DNA of 64,000 nucleotides. Source: Acidocella sp. KAb 2-4 (GTDB lineage Bacteria > Pseudomonadota > Alphaproteobacteria > Acetobacterales > Acetobacteraceae). The stretch's first letter is position 1, and each line of letters opens with the position of its first letter. Both the position numbers and the translations under genes were made by a program. Under the pieces are notes generated by a model. That model was not told where the DNA came from. It saw only the letters and a list, made by a program, of their open reading frames with translations, and searched no databases. Shown piece by piece: positions 8,995 through 20,901 of this stretch. Location: assembly GCF_020567705.1 (NCBI RefSeq), contig NZ_JAJDJU010000001.1, forward strand, positions 1 to 64,000. The letters are read 5' to 3'.

Positions 8995-11203
8995 TTTGGG
9001 CGGCCAGATCGAAGACCTGCCCCTGAGCAACGCGCTCTCCGAGCGTTACCTTGCCTATGCGCTCTCCACCATCATGTCCCGCTCGTTGCCCGATGTGCGT
9101 GATGGGCTGAAGCCGGTGCACCGGCGTCTGATCTACGCGATGCACCAGCTCAAGCTGGACCCGCGCTCAGGCTTCAAGAAATGCGCCCGCGTGGTCGGCG
9201 ACGTGATCGGCAAATACCATCCGCACGGCGATTCGGCGGTGTATGAGGCGCTGGTGCGCCTGGCGCAGGATTTCGCGGCGCGCTACCCGCTGATCGAGGG
9301 CCAGGGCAATTTCGGCAATATCGACGGCGATAACGCGGCCGCCATGCGTTACACCGAGTCGCGCCTGACCGCGATCGCCGAGTATCTGCTGCGCGGCATC
9401 GATGAAAACGCCGTCGATTTCCGCCCGACCTATGACGGCGAGGAGCAGGAGCCGATCGTCCTGCCAGGCGCTTTCCCCAATCTGCTGGCCAATGGCGCCT
9501 CGGGCATCGCGGTGGGCATGGCCACCTCCATCCCGCCGCATAATGCGGGCGAGGTCTGCGCCGCCGCCATGCATCTCATCAGCCACCCCAACGCCACCAC
9601 GGCCGAGCTGCTCACCCATATGCGCGGCCCCGATTTCCCCACCGGCGGTGAACTGGTCGAGGATGAGGCGACGCTGGTCGCGGCCTATGAGACCGGGCGC
9701 GGCAGCCTGCGCACCCGCGCGCGCTGGGTGCGGGAGGAAGGCAAGCACGGCACCTGGGTGATCGTGATCACCGAAATCCCGTATCAGGTGCAGAAATCCC
9801 GCCTGGTCGAGCAGATCGCGCTGCTGCTGGGCGACAAGAAATTGCCGCTGCTGGGCGATATCCGCGACGAATCCGCCGAGACCATCCGGCTGGTGCTGGA
9901 GCCCAAGAGCCGCACCGTGGACCCCGAGATGCTGATGGCCTCGCTATTCCGCGCCACCCAGCTCGAATCCCGCTTCGCGCTCAACATGAACGTGCTCGAT
10001 GGCGGGCGCACCCCGCGCGTGATGGGGCTGAAGGCGGTGCTGAAGGCGTGGCTCGGCCACCGGCACGAGGTGCTCATCCGCCGCGCGCAGCACCGGCTCG
10101 ACAGCATCGCCCGGCGGCTTGAGATTCTCGAAGGCTATATCAAGGTCTTCCTCAATCTCGACGAGGTGATCCGGATCATCCGCACCGAGGACGAGCCGAA
10201 GCCGGCGCTGATCCGCGCCTTCGAGCTTACCGAGACCCAGGCCGAGGCGATCCTGAACATGCGGCTGCGCGCCTTGCGCAAGCTGGAGGAGATGGAAATC
10301 CGCAAGGAGCACAAGCAGCTCTCGGCGGAGCAGAAGAATTTGCAGGCGCTGCTGAAGGACGAAACCAAGCGCTGGGCGAAGATTGGCGAGGAGATCGCCG
10401 AGGTGCGCGAGAAATTCGGTGCCGGGCCGCTGGGGGCGCGGCGCACGCTCATCTCCGCCGCCGCCCCGGTGGTCGAGATCGTGGCCGAGGCGCTGGTCGA
10501 GCGCGAGCCGATCACCGTGATCCTCTCCGAGAAAGGCTGGATCCGCGCGCAGAAGGGGCATCTGGCCGAGGGCGTGGAGCTGAAATTCAAGGAGGGCGAC
10601 AAGCTCGCCTGCCTGCTGCGCTGCGAGTCGACCGACAAGATCGCCCTGCTTGGCACGAATGGCCGCGTCTATACGCTCAAGGCCGCGGAGATTCCGCGCG
10701 GGCGCGGCGATGGCCAGGCGATCCGCCTGATGGTGGAACTGGCCAATGAGGACGGCGTGCTGGCCCTGTTCGTGCCCGATGCCGGGCAGAAATACCTCGT
10801 CGCCTCCTCCGCCGGGCGCGGCTTCATCCTGCCGGGCGCGGAGCTGGCCTCCGAGCGGCGCGCGGGCAAGACCATCCTGGTGCTCAAGCCGGGCGAGGAA
10901 TGGGCGGCCTGCGTGCCAGTGCGGGGCGACCATGTGGCGGTGGTCGGGCAGAACCGCAAATTGCTGGTGTTCCCGCTCGACCAGCTCCCCGAGATGCCGA
11001 AGGGCACCGGCGTACAACTGCAAAAATACAAGGATGGCGGGCTCGCGGATGTGAAGACCTTCAGCCTCGCCGCCGGGCTGACCTGGCGCATTGGCGAGAA
11101 GCTGCGGGTGGAGCAGAAGCTGACCGAGTGGCTGGGCGCGCGCGCCACCGCCGGGCGGATGCCGCCGAGCGGCTTCCCGCGCTCCAACAAGTTCGGCGAT
11201 TGA
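8984..11203 (+). CDS. parC: DNA topoisomerase IV subunit A
   Basis: The 739-residue protein has the breakage-reunion domain (about 10-480) with [24 protein letters not shown], the quinolone-determining region ([21 protein letters not shown]) and the active-site tyrosine in [11 protein letters not shown]. The C-terminal part (about 500-700) has degenerate beta-pinwheel blades, as expected for ParC rather than GyrA, and lacks an obvious GyrA box. It decatenates daughter chromosomes together with ParE, which is not in the window. The start at 8984 was chosen because TGGAGGAG lies upstream and the protein begins [20 protein letters not shown]. It overlaps recO by 11 bases. Confidence 0.95.
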   Translation: MPDDLGGQIEDLPLSNALSERYLAYALSTIMSRSLPDVRDGLKPVHRRLIYAMHQLKLDPRSGFKKCARVVGDVIGKYHPHGDSAVYEALVRLAQDFAARYPLIEGQGNFGNIDGDNAAAMRYTESRLTAIAEYLLRGIDENAVDFRPTYDGEEQEPIVLPGAFPNLLANGASGIAVGMATSIPPHNAGEVCAAAMHLISHPNATTAELLTHMRGPDFPTGGELVEDEATLVAAYETGRGSLRTRARWVREEGKHGTWVIVITEIPYQVQKSRLVEQIALLLGDKKLPLLGDIRDESAETIRLVLEPKSRTVDPEMLMASLFRATQLESRFALNMNVLDGGRTPRVMGLKAVLKAWLGHRHEVLIRRAQHRLDSIARRLEILEGYIKVFLNLDEVIRIIRTEDEPKPALIRAFELTETQAEAILNMRLRALRKLEEMEIRKEHKQLSAEQKNLQALLKDETKRWAKIGEEIAEVREKFGAGPLGARRTLISAAAPVVEIVAEALVEREPITVILSEKGWIRAQKGHLAEGVELKFKEGDKLACLLRCESTDKIALLGTNGRVYTLKAAEIPRGRGDGQAIRLMVELANEDGVLALFVPDAGQKYLVASSAGRGFILPGAELASERRAGKTILVLKPGEEWAACVPVRGDHVAVVGQNRKLLVFPLDQLPEMPKGTGVQLQKYKDGGLADVKTFSLAAGLTWRIGEKLRVEQKLTEWLGARATAGRMPPSGFPRSNKFGD

Positions 11204-13188
11204 AACTCGCCGCCCTGCCGATCACGCTGAACCCGCGCGCCGTCTCGCTCACCGAGGGGCTGCGCGCGGGCATCGCGGTGGCGGTCACGCTGATCGCCGG
11301 GCAGGTTCTGCATATCCCGCAATTCGGGCTGGCGGCGCTGGGCGCGCTGCTCACCTGCTTCGCCGACCCTGGCGGGCCGGTGGCGCGGCGCGTGCCCGCC
11401 GTGGCGGCGTTCGCGCTGGGTGGGGGCGTGGCTTATGGGCTGTTCGGCTATCTCGGCGGCGTGAATATCTGGGTGGCGGTGCTGCTCGCGGGCGTGGTGG
11501 TCTTCTGCGGCGGCTTCGCGCGCATCTATGGCGCGGGCGGGCAGCAGGTGGGCACGCTGCTCAGCGTCGTCACCGTGCTGGCGCTCGGGCAGCCGCAGCC
11601 CAGCATGACGCTGGCGGCGCTGCAGGGCCTCAATTTCTGGCTCGGCGCGGCCTGGGCGGCGGTGCTCACCCTGGTGCTGTGGCAGACGCATCCTTACGGC
11701 GCCGCGCGGCGGGCGCTGGCCGATACCGCGCAGGCCGAGGCGGCGCTGGCGCGCGAGCTGGCGGCGCTGGCGGCGCGCGGCGAGGGTGGGGCGGCCTTCG
11801 CAGGGCACGCCGCGAAACACCGCCGCGCCGTGCGCGAGGCGATCGAGACCGCGCGCGGCGTGACCCTGGAGACGCTGCGCTGGCGGGCCTCGGTGTCGCC
11901 GCGCGCGGCGGCGCTGTCGCTGCGGCTGCAAAGCCTGGAGCGCAGTTTCGCGGCGCTGATCGCGCTCAGCGATCTGCTGGAGCAGACCGCCGAGGCGCGC
12001 CAAGCCTGCATCGCCCCGCTGCGGCTGATCGCGGGGTGGTTCGCCGCCATTGCGGCCGACCTCGCCACCGGGCGGGAGATTGATACGCCGCGCCGCAGAG
12101 CCGCCCAGGCAAGGCTGCGCGCGCGCCTCAACGCCCTGCCCGAAGGTCCGGCCCGGCAGGTGCTGCTCGCCATCGCGGAGCAATTCTCGGTGCTGCGCGC
12201 GGTTTCGGTGGCGGCGGTGCCGGGGACTGAACCGGCCCAGCCGCAGCCCTGGCGACGGCGGGTGATCTCGCCCATCCGGCAAAACCTTAACCACCGCTCC
12301 CTGGCCCTGCGCCACGCCGCGCGCGCCGCGCTCATCGCCACGCCCGCCACGGCCTGGATGATGGTTTACGGCGACCAGCTTTCGCACTGGATGACCATCA
12401 CCCTGGTCTATTGCCTGCAACCTTATTTCTCGGCCACCTGGGTACGCACGGCCGAGCGCATGGCGGGCACGATGCTGGGTGGCCTGCTGGCTGCGGGGCT
12501 CGGGCTGGTGGTGCATTCGCCCTTCGCTCTGGCCATGGCGATGCTGCCGCTCACCGTGCTCGCCCTGGCCATGCGGGCGGTGAATTTCTCCATTTACATC
12601 GCGCTGCTCACCCCCATGATCGTGCTGCTGGTCGAGCAGCTCCGCCCCGGCATGAGCGAGGAGAGCATCGCGTTGTGGCGGATGATCTACACGCTGCTGG
12701 GCGGGGCGCTGGCCGTGGCCGGAAACATGCTGCTCTGGCCGCGCTTCGCGGCGCCGCAGCTCGAGGCCAGCATCAGCGCCGCCATCGCCGCCCATGCCGC
12801 CTATGCCGGGGCGGTGTTTGCCGCGCTGCTGGATGGCGCGCCCACGCCCGACGGCGCCCGCCGCGCCGCGGGCCTGGCCAGTAATAATCTCGAAGCCGCG
12901 CTCGCCCGCGCGGTGCTGGAGCCGCATCAGCGGCACGAGGACACGCTGGTGCGCGGGGCGGCGGTGGATGCCGCCCTGCGCCGCATGGCCGGGCGGCTTT
13001 CGCTGCTCACGCTGGACCCGCCCGCCATCCCCGAACGCGACGCGCTGCTCTGGCGCGCCTGGCGCGACTGGCTGGTGCATGGGCTGGACACCGAGACGCT
13101 GCCGCCGCGCCCCGCGCTGCCCGCGGGCGGCGGAGCCGGGGCGCTGGTGCGTCTGGCCCGGCAAGTGGAGTTGCTGGCCCGCAAATAA
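11200..13188 (+). CDS. FUSC-family membrane transporter (aromatic acid exporter-like)
   Basis: The approximately 662-residue protein has two hydrophobic blocks (about 20-160 and about 365-510), each followed by a long helical, Arg/Ala-rich cytoplasmic region. This duplicated layout is that of FUSC/AaeB/YccS proteins. Such proteins export hydroxylated aromatic acids or related weak acids, but the substrate here is unknown. The start is placed at TTG 11200, whose first two bases precede and last base enters the parC stop (ATTGA), giving [15 protein letters not shown]; the frame is open further upstream only because it runs inside parC. No partner AaeA-type membrane-fusion gene is adjacent. Confidence 0.8.
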   Translation: MKLAALPITLNPRAVSLTEGLRAGIAVAVTLIAGQVLHIPQFGLAALGALLTCFADPGGPVARRVPAVAAFALGGGVAYGLFGYLGGVNIWVAVLLAGVVVFCGGFARIYGAGGQQVGTLLSVVTVLALGQPQPSMTLAALQGLNFWLGAAWAAVLTLVLWQTHPYGAARRALADTAQAEAALARELAALAARGEGGAAFAGHAAKHRRAVREAIETARGVTLETLRWRASVSPRAAALSLRLQSLERSFAALIALSDLLEQTAEARQACIAPLRLIAGWFAAIAADLATGREIDTPRRRAAQARLRARLNALPEGPARQVLLAIAEQFSVLRAVSVAAVPGTEPAQPQPWRRRVISPIRQNLNHRSLALRHAARAALIATPATAWMMVYGDQLSHWMTITLVYCLQPYFSATWVRTAERMAGTMLGGLLAAGLGLVVHSPFALAMAMLPLTVLALAMRAVNFSIYIALLTPMIVLLVEQLRPGMSEESIALWRMIYTLLGGALAVAGNMLLWPRFAAPQLEASISAAIAAHAAYAGAVFAALLDGAPTPDGARRAAGLASNNLEAALARAVLEPHQRHEDTLVRGAAVDAALRRMAGRLSLLTLDPPAIPERDALLWRAWRDWLVHGLDTETLPPRPALPAGGGAGALVRLARQVELLARK

Positions 13189-13279
13189 CGGGACACGATT
13201 TGTAACCAACGCGCCATGAGGCTGACACGCGGCGTGGCTATATCATGTCTGTGACATTAACAGCCTGCGGAGTTTCCCG

Positions 13280-13600
13280 ATGTCCCGCCGCCGCACCCTG
13301 CTTGCCTCATTGCTGGGCGCCACGCTCGTTGCCGCTGGCGGCGCCGGAGCCGCTCTGGCGCAGCCCGCTTATCCGCCCGGCTACCAGCCCGTGCCGCCGC
13401 TGCGCGCCGAGCCGCCGCCGCCGCCGCCGCCCGGCCAGGCGTTCATCTGGCGGCCCGGCCATTGGGTGTGGAACGGCTATGCTTATCATTGGGTGCCCGG
13501 CCATTATGTGCGCCGCCACCCCCATTGGCACCGCTGGCAGAATGGCCATTGGGCCGTGCGCGGCGGCGTGTGGGTCTGGGTGCCCGGTCACTGGATGTAA
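13280..13600 (+). CDS. Small secreted WxxGxW-repeat protein
   Basis: This 106-residue protein has a clear Sec signal peptide (MSRRRTLLASLLGATLV followed by an Ala-rich h-region ending ALAQ), a proline-rich linker with eight consecutive prolines, and at least four WxxGxW/Y repeats (WRPGHW, WVPGHY, WQNGHW, WVPGHW) with many His and Trp residues. It belongs to the YXWGXW / WXXGXW repeat group of short periplasmic or surface proteins, whose function is not established. It stands alone between the FUSC gene and convergent sufE. A 13-base palindrome (ATGTCTGTGACAT, 13245-13257) sits just upstream and may be part of its promoter region. Confidence 0.8.
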   Translation: MSRRRTLLASLLGATLVAAGGAGAALAQPAYPPGYQPVPPLRAEPPPPPPPGQAFIWRPGHWVWNGYAYHWVPGHYVRRHPHWHRWQNGHWAVRGGVWVWVPGHWM

Positions 13601-13607
13601 TAACGGC

Positions 13608-14042
13608 TCAGGCGGCGCGCGCCATCTCCTGGATCCGCTCCACCATCGCGGCGACGCCATTGCCGCGGTTGGTGGAGAGCGCGCCGATCAGCCCGAGATC
13701 GCGCAGGAATTGCGCCGAGGTGGCCAGGATTTCGGCGCGCGTGCGCCCGGAATAGACGCGCAGCACCAGCGCCACCAGGCCGGAGACGATGGCGGCGTCT
13801 GACGCGCCGGTGAAATAGAGCTTGCCGTCCGCCTCCTGCGCCGCCAGCCATACCTGGCTCTGGCAGCCCTGCACGCGATGCGCCTCATCCTGCCATGCGG
13901 CGGGGTAGGGGGGCAGTTTGCGGCCCAGCTCGATGATGAACTCGTAGCGGTCCATCCAATCGTCAAACAGCGCCAGATCCTCGCCGATGGCGGCGATGGC
14001 GGCTTGCGGAGTGTCGTCTTCGGGTTGAAAATAATCGGTCAT
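13608..14042 (-). CDS. sufE: SufE-family sulfur acceptor protein
   Basis: The 144-residue protein matches SufE/CsdE. It has the helical start, a WMDRYEFIIELGRKLPPYP segment and the sulfur-accepting cysteine in HRVQGCQSQVWLAA. The C-terminal VLRVYSGRTRAEILAT helix region is also typical. SufE accepts persulfide from a cysteine desulfurase (SufS) and stimulates it for Fe-S cluster assembly. No other suf gene is in the window, so it is a detached member. Its ATG overlaps the stop of the CorA gene (ATGA), indicating coupling. Confidence 0.92.
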   Translation of the reverse strand: MTDYFQPEDDTPQAAIAAIGEDLALFDDWMDRYEFIIELGRKLPPYPAAWQDEAHRVQGCQSQVWLAAQEADGKLYFTGASDAAIVSGLVALVLRVYSGRTRAEILATSAQFLRDLGLIGALSTNRGNGVAAMVERIQEMARAA

Positions 14043-15004
14043 ATCCAGCCTTTTTTGCGGAACCAGACGAGCGGCGCAACCGCCGAGAGGATCATCGCCC
14101 CCCAGGCATAGCCGTAGCCGTAGTGCCAGCTCAGTTCCGGGATGTCGTGGAAGTTCATGCCATAAATCCCGGCGATGAGCGTGGGCGGGATGCCCATGAT
14201 GCTGACAATGGTGAGCACCTTGATCAGCGTGTTCTGCGCCACGTTGATCAGCCCCAGAGTCGAATCGAGCAGGAACTGCACCTTGTCGGTGAGATGCACG
14301 CTGTATTCGTTGAGCGAGGCGATATCCCCTTGCACCGCTTGCAGCCGCTGGCGCACCAGGGCGGGTAGCCAGGGGGCGGCGGTGATTGCGTAAGGCGCGA
14401 TGCGCGCCACGCCGAGCTGGCTGTCGCGCAGGAAGGTGATGGTGTCATAATCGCGCCCGAGCACGCCCAGCACCGCCTTCAGCTCCTTCTCGGTGGTTCG
14501 CATGCGCTCGCTGGCGCCGACGCGGTGGTGGAAGATGCGGTGGCTGAGATGGTCCAGCTCGTCACGCAGCTTCTCCAGCGCGTCGGCTTGGCGGTCCACG
14601 ATCGCCTCCAGCAGCCCGGCGAAGATCTCGGCCGGGCCGGTCTCGGCCCCCGCCTGCGCCTGCGCGGAAAACTGGCTGAACACCGCGCTGGGCGAAAAGC
14701 GCAGCGTGACCAGATGCCCAGGGCAGAGCACGAAGCCGCAGACGCTGGCCTGCAACGCGCCCTCGGCGTCGCGGGTGGAAACCGGCATCGACATGGTCAG
14801 CACCTCGCCTCTGGCCGCGAGGCGCGAGGAGGCCTCGATCTCGGTCAGCGCCGCCTTGTCGGGCAGCGGCAGGCCGGTGACGCGGGTGACGAAGGCGCGC
14901 TCCTCCGGCGCCGGGTTTTCCAGGTCGAACCAAACGGCCCGCGTCACATCCTGGCCGCCGAGGCTCGCGAATCTGCCATTGGCGCAGGCATAGGCGTTGA
15001 GCAT
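14039..15004 (-). CDS. corA: CorA-family magnesium/divalent cation transporter
   Basis: The 321-residue protein has an alpha/beta cytoplasmic domain (about 1-120), long helices (about 130-250) and two C-terminal transmembrane segments separated by the diagnostic GMN loop (IAGIYGMNFHDIPEL). This architecture forms pentameric Mg2+ channels; some relatives move Zn2+ or Co2+, so ion choice is inferred. The ATG at 15004 is preceded by GAAGAGGAC. The gene is upstream of and coupled to sufE. tRNA-Gln lies about 90 bases upstream on the same strand. Confidence 0.9.
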   Translation of the reverse strand: MLNAYACANGRFASLGGQDVTRAVWFDLENPAPEERAFVTRVTGLPLPDKAALTEIEASSRLAARGEVLTMSMPVSTRDAEGALQASVCGFVLCPGHLVTLRFSPSAVFSQFSAQAQAGAETGPAEIFAGLLEAIVDRQADALEKLRDELDHLSHRIFHHRVGASERMRTTEKELKAVLGVLGRDYDTITFLRDSQLGVARIAPYAITAAPWLPALVRQRLQAVQGDIASLNEYSVHLTDKVQFLLDSTLGLINVAQNTLIKVLTIVSIMGIPPTLIAGIYGMNFHDIPELSWHYGYGYAWGAMILSAVAPLVWFRKKGWI

Positions 15005-15095
15005 GAAATGTCCTCTTCCCAGGCGCGGCGGAGCAATACCAGGGCGGCGGCGTTTGGCAAATTTTGAAATTTCGCAGAACCCGCGCGGGGCGCAT

Positions 15096-15169
15096 TGGCT
15101 GGGGGACCTGGATTCGAACCAAGGCTGCCCGGGTCAGAGCCGGGAGTTCTACCGCTAAACTATCCCCCA
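15096..15169 (-). tRNA. tRNA-Gln (anticodon CUG)
   Basis: On the reverse strand a 74-base cloverleaf folds with acceptor stem TGGGGGA/TCCCCCA, discriminator G and encoded CCA. The anticodon stem is CCCGG/CCGGG around the loop CTCTGAC, giving anticodon CTG (reads CAG). The T-loop is GGTTCGAATCC. Confidence 0.95.
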
Positions 15170-15337
15170 GTTGCGGTGCGGGCGCTGGCTACCATTGCTG
15201 GCGCCGTTCGGCAAGTCTTGCCGCATCATTTGCATGTCATAAATTTTACGGGGCAGGGGTGCGCGTGGCGGATTTCCGGCTTGCCCCCGCAGGGTAAAGC
15301 GCGATTATATAAGGCTTGGACTGTAGTAAAGATCACG

Positions 15338-16395
15338 ATGGCTAGCCAGATTTCCGCTTCGAACCAAGCCAGGGCGGTCGACTCGCGCCGTACCGCGCGG
15401 CGGCCGGTGTTTGGCGGTATCGACCTCGGCACCAATAATTGCCGGATGCTGGTCGGCACGCCGGCGGCCAATGGGTTTCATGTGCTAGACAGCTACTCCC
15501 GAGTCGTGCGCCTGGGCGAAGGGCTGTACGAGACAGGCCGGCTCTCCCCCGTGGCCATGGACCGCGCCATTGCCTCGCTCAGCATCTGCGCCGAGCGCAT
15601 GCAACGTTGGAGCGGCGGGGCCGGCGCCGGGCCGTTGCGGCTGCGCGCTATCGCCACCGAGGCCTGCCGCCAGGCCGAGAACGGCGCCGAATTCATCTCC
15701 CGCGCGCGTGAGGCCACCGGCCTGCCGCTGGAAATCATCAACCCGCGCGAGGAAGCCGAGTTGGCGATGGAGAGTTGCGCCTCGCTGCTGACCAGCGATG
15801 CCCGCCGCGCCCTGCTGTTCGACATTGGCGGCGGCTCCACCGAGATTGCATGGGTGCGCGTCAACGGCGCGGCGCCGCCCGACCTCATCGGCTATATCTC
15901 GCTGCCCGTGGGCGTGGTCACGCTGTCGGAGCGCTCAGCGAGCTGCTGCTACAGCCCGGCCGGGTTTTCGCGGCTGGTGGACGACATCGCCGCCATGCTG
16001 CACCCGTTTGAGCGCGTGCATCATATCGGCGAGGAAATCCGCCGTGGCGGGGTGCTGATGGTCGGCACCTCGGGCACTGTCACCACCCTGGCCGGGGTAT
16101 CGCTGAAGCTCGACCGCTATCGCCGCGGGCTGGTCGATGGGCTGTGCCTGACGCGCGAGGCGGTCGATCTGGCCCTGGCCGAGGCCCGCGCGCTTGGCCG
16201 CGAAGGTTTGAGCCGCCACCCCTGCATCGGCCGGGAGCGCGTTGATTTCGTCCTGCCCGGCTGCGCCATCTTCGCCGCCATCCATGAGCTTTGGCAGGTG
16301 CCGCATCTCGTGGTGGCCGATCGCGGCCTGCGCGAGGGTATGCTCATGCGCCTGATGCGCGCCCCCCACCCGAATAAACGGAATTTTTTTCACGC

Positions 16396-16399
<4 letters not shown>
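15338..16399 (+). CDS. Ppx/GppA family phosphatase
   Basis: The 353-residue protein has the ASKHA fold of exopolyphosphatase/pppGpp phosphatase. It shows phosphate-1 motif FGGIDLGTNNCRMLVG, RAIATEACRQAENG, REEAELAMES, the phosphate-2 motif LLFDIGGGSTEIAW and VGTSGTVTTLAG. It is shorter than full Ppx (about 500) and lacks the C-terminal HD-like domain, like many alphaproteobacterial members, so ppx versus gppA is not decided. ATG 15338 was chosen; the upstream extension would run through the tRNA. A TATATAA-like -10 lies about 20 bases upstream. ATGA overlap couples it to rlmE. Confidence 0.9.
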
Positions 16400-18677
<2,278 letters not shown>

Positions 18678-18689
18678 GCCCATCTAGCC

Positions 18690-18737
18690 AGCCCCGCGCC
18701 CGGCTTGTTAGCCTGCCCTGGCAATGGCGCGGGGGCT
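18690..18737 (+). other. GC-rich hairpin enclosing the translation start region of the ABC exporter operon
   Basis: AGCCCCGCGCC (18690-18700) can pair with GGCGCGGGGGCT (18726-18737) in 11 base pairs with one bulged G. The 3' arm ends two bases before the ATG at 18740 and contains the only purine-rich Shine-Dalgarno-like stretch (GGGGG). Folding would hide the ribosome site. No T-run follows. Whether it is regulatory or just the end structure of guaB mRNA is open. Confidence 0.4.
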
Positions 18738-18739
18738 TC

Positions 18740-19483
18740 ATGGACGCGAGTGTGACGCAGGCGGCGCTTGAGGTGCGTGGTCTGGCCAAATCCTTCGGCC
18801 GCAAGGTGGTCGAGGGGCTGGACCTGCACATCCACCCCGGCGAGTTCTATGCGCTGCTCGGCCCTAATGGCGCGGGCAAGACCACGACTTTGCGCATGAT
18901 CGCCGGGCTGATGCGCCCGGATGCGGGCAGCATCCGCGTGTTCGGGCGCGATGTGCTGGCCGACCCGCTGGGGGCGAAGGCGGTCATGGCCTGGATCCCC
19001 GACGAACCGCTGCTCTACGACCGGCTCAGCCCGCTGGAATATCTCGCCTTCGTCGCCGGACTGTGGCAGGTGCCGCCCGCTCTCGCCAAATCCCGCGCCG
19101 ATGAGCTGCTGGAGACGCTCGGCCTCTGGCCGCACCGGCATGAGCGCTGCGAGGGCTTTTCGCGCGGCATGAAGCAGAAAACCGTGCTCGCGGGCGCGCT
19201 GATCCACGACCCCAAATTCCTGTTGCTCGACGAGCCGCTGACCGGGCTGGACGCCGCGGCCGCCCGGCTGGTGAAGGATCTGCTGCGCCGCCATGTCGAG
19301 CGCGGGGCGGCGATCATCCTCACCACCCACATCCTGGAGGTGGCCGAGCGCCTGGCCAGCCGCATCGGTATTCTCTCCGGCGGGCTGCTGCTGGCCGAGG
19401 GCGATCTGCCTGCCCTGCGCGCCCAGGCCGGGGTGCATGGCTCGCTGGAGGATGTCTTCCTCCATCTCACCGCCACCGCCTGA
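18740..19483 (+). CDS. ABC transporter ATP-binding protein (ABC-2 type exporter)
   Basis: The 247-residue ATPase has Walker A LLGPNGAGKTTTLRMIAG, a signature loop in the ABC-2 form (GFSRGMKQK), Walker B FLLLDEPLTGLD and the H-loop ILTTHILEVAE. The protein length and close packing with a membrane gene (stop and start overlap at TGATG, 19481-19485) point to an exporter made of one ATPase and one permease. The closest recognisable class is the Ccm/Nat/antibiotic-efflux type; the substrate is not predictable. A start-enclosing hairpin precedes it. Confidence 0.85.
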   Translation: MDASVTQAALEVRGLAKSFGRKVVEGLDLHIHPGEFYALLGPNGAGKTTTLRMIAGLMRPDAGSIRVFGRDVLADPLGAKAVMAWIPDEPLLYDRLSPLEYLAFVAGLWQVPPALAKSRADELLETLGLWPHRHERCEGFSRGMKQKTVLAGALIHDPKFLLLDEPLTGLDAAAARLVKDLLRRHVERGAAIILTTHILEVAERLASRIGILSGGLLLAEGDLPALRAQAGVHGSLEDVFLHLTATA

Positions 19484-20901
19484 TGTTCCGCGCGCCCGGC
19501 TTCCTCTGGCTGCTGCGCCACGAGTTGGTCGTGCTGTGGCGCGGCTCGATCCTGGTGCGCACGCACCGGCATATATTGCTGCCGGTGCTGGGGGTGGGTG
19601 TCGTCTTCCAGGGCATCGCGCTGCTGCTGGCCGGGCAGATCATCCGCCACAAGCTGCCCCCGGCGCAAATGCTGCTGGCGGCCAATATCAACGTCGTGTT
19701 CCTGGCCGCGCTGATGTTCTCGCGGGCCATGACCGCGAGCATCGACGTGATCTACGGGCGTGGCGACGCGGATTTCCTGCTGGCCTCGCCGATCCCTCCC
19801 GGGCGGGTGCTGGCGGTGCGGATGCTCGGCGTGGCGGTGACCATCGCCGCGCCCTGGCTGTTGCTGGGCGGCGTGCTGGCCAATGGGTTGGCGCTGCGCG
19901 GCCAGGGCTGGGCGCTGGCGGTTTACCCGGTGCTGCTGGCCGAAGCGCTGCTAGTGGCGGCGCTGGCCTTCGCGCTGGTCACGGCGCTGCTGCGGCGCAT
20001 TGGCCCGGCGGCGGCGCGCCGGGCGGGGAATACGCTGGCGCTGGGGGTGGGCCTCGGCATTTTCGTGCTCGGGCAGGCGCCGCGCTTCATCGCGCCGCAG
20101 ACGCTGATGCGCTTCTGGGCGGCGCTGCTGCCGGGGCCGCAAGGCGGCGGCGTGGCGTTTCTGTTCGCGCGCGGGCTGCTGGGGCAGGGGCCGGATCTCG
20201 CGACCAGCCTCTTGCTCAGCTTCGCCGTGTTTGTCCTGGCTTGGCGCGGGCTGGCCGGGCCGTTTGCGCGCGGGGCCATCACCGCCGCCGCGTACCGCCC
20301 GGCGGGGCGCGCCGGCGTCCAAAGCGGGGTGTTCCGGCAGAGCGCCTTCGCTGCCCTGTTCGCCAAGGATCTGCGGCTACTGGCGCGCTTTCCCGGCCTG
20401 TTCTCGCAGGTCGTGTACCGTTCGCTTACTTTGGTGCCGGTGGCGTTCATCCTGGCGGGTAAGGGCAAGGCCTATGGCGGGCTGGCGGTGGTGGCGCCGC
20501 TGCTGGTGTTTCTCGCCGGGCAGTTGGGGCTGTTTTTCATCTCGGTGCTGCGCGGCAGCGAATCCGCGCCCGGCTTGGCCGACAGCGCCCCTGTGGCGGC
20601 GCATTTGCCCGCGCGCGCCGGCATCGCCGCCTCGGGCTATGCGGCGCTGCTGATCCTGGCGCTGCCGGTGCTGGCCACCATGGCCCGCGCCCCGGCGCTG
20701 CTGGGGGCGCTTCTGGCCGGGCTGGCGGGGGTGCTGGTCAGCAATCTCGCGCTGGGCTGGCGGCTGCCCATTCCGCTGGTGCGCGCGGCCTTCGGCAAGG
20801 CGCAGACGGGCACCGTGCTCGGACTGATCCTGGGGCTGGGGGTGAGTTGCGCCTGGGCGCTGGCGGTGTGGCTGCTCGTCTCGCCGCGCCCGTTTGGTTA
20901 G
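19483..20901 (+). CDS. ABC-2 type exporter membrane protein, substrate unknown
   Basis: The 472-residue protein is largely hydrophobic with about ten or more candidate membrane segments, including ILLPVLGVGVVFQGIALLLA, a stretch at about 120-170 and TGTVLGLILGLGVSCAWALA. A cytosolic patch (residues about 283-310, FRQSAFAALFAKDLRLLARFP) resembles the coupling region of ABC-2 permeases. It overlaps the ATPase gene and must be its partner. The gene is convergent with panC, with the two stops four bases overlapping. I do not recognise a closer family. Confidence 0.7.
   Translation: MFRAPGFLWLLRHELVVLWRGSILVRTHRHILLPVLGVGVVFQGIALLLAGQIIRHKLPPAQMLLAANINVVFLAALMFSRAMTASIDVIYGRGDADFLLASPIPPGRVLAVRMLGVAVTIAAPWLLLGGVLANGLALRGQGWALAVYPVLLAEALLVAALAFALVTALLRRIGPAAARRAGNTLALGVGLGIFVLGQAPRFIAPQTLMRFWAALLPGPQGGGVAFLFARGLLGQGPDLATSLLLSFAVFVLAWRGLAGPFARGAITAAAYRPAGRAGVQSGVFRQSAFAALFAKDLRLLARFPGLFSQVVYRSLTLVPVAFILAGKGKAYGGLAVVAPLLVFLAGQLGLFFISVLRGSESAPGLADSAPVAAHLPARAGIAASGYAALLILALPVLATMARAPALLGALLAGLAGVLVSNLALGWRLPIPLVRAAFGKAQTGTVLGLILGLGVSCAWALAVWLLVSPRPFG

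Noticed and set aside
10669-13209. Very long reverse-strand open frame (846 codons) antisense to parC and the FUSC gene
   Set aside because: It mirrors real genes on the other strand, its translation is His/Gln/Arg-rich low complexity, and no family motif is visible. Such shadows are expected at this GC content.
15095-15337. An 81-residue N-terminal extension of the Ppx/GppA protein
   Set aside because: The extension would read through the tRNA-Gln gene on the opposite strand and does not resemble the family; the start at 15338 gives the normal N-terminus.
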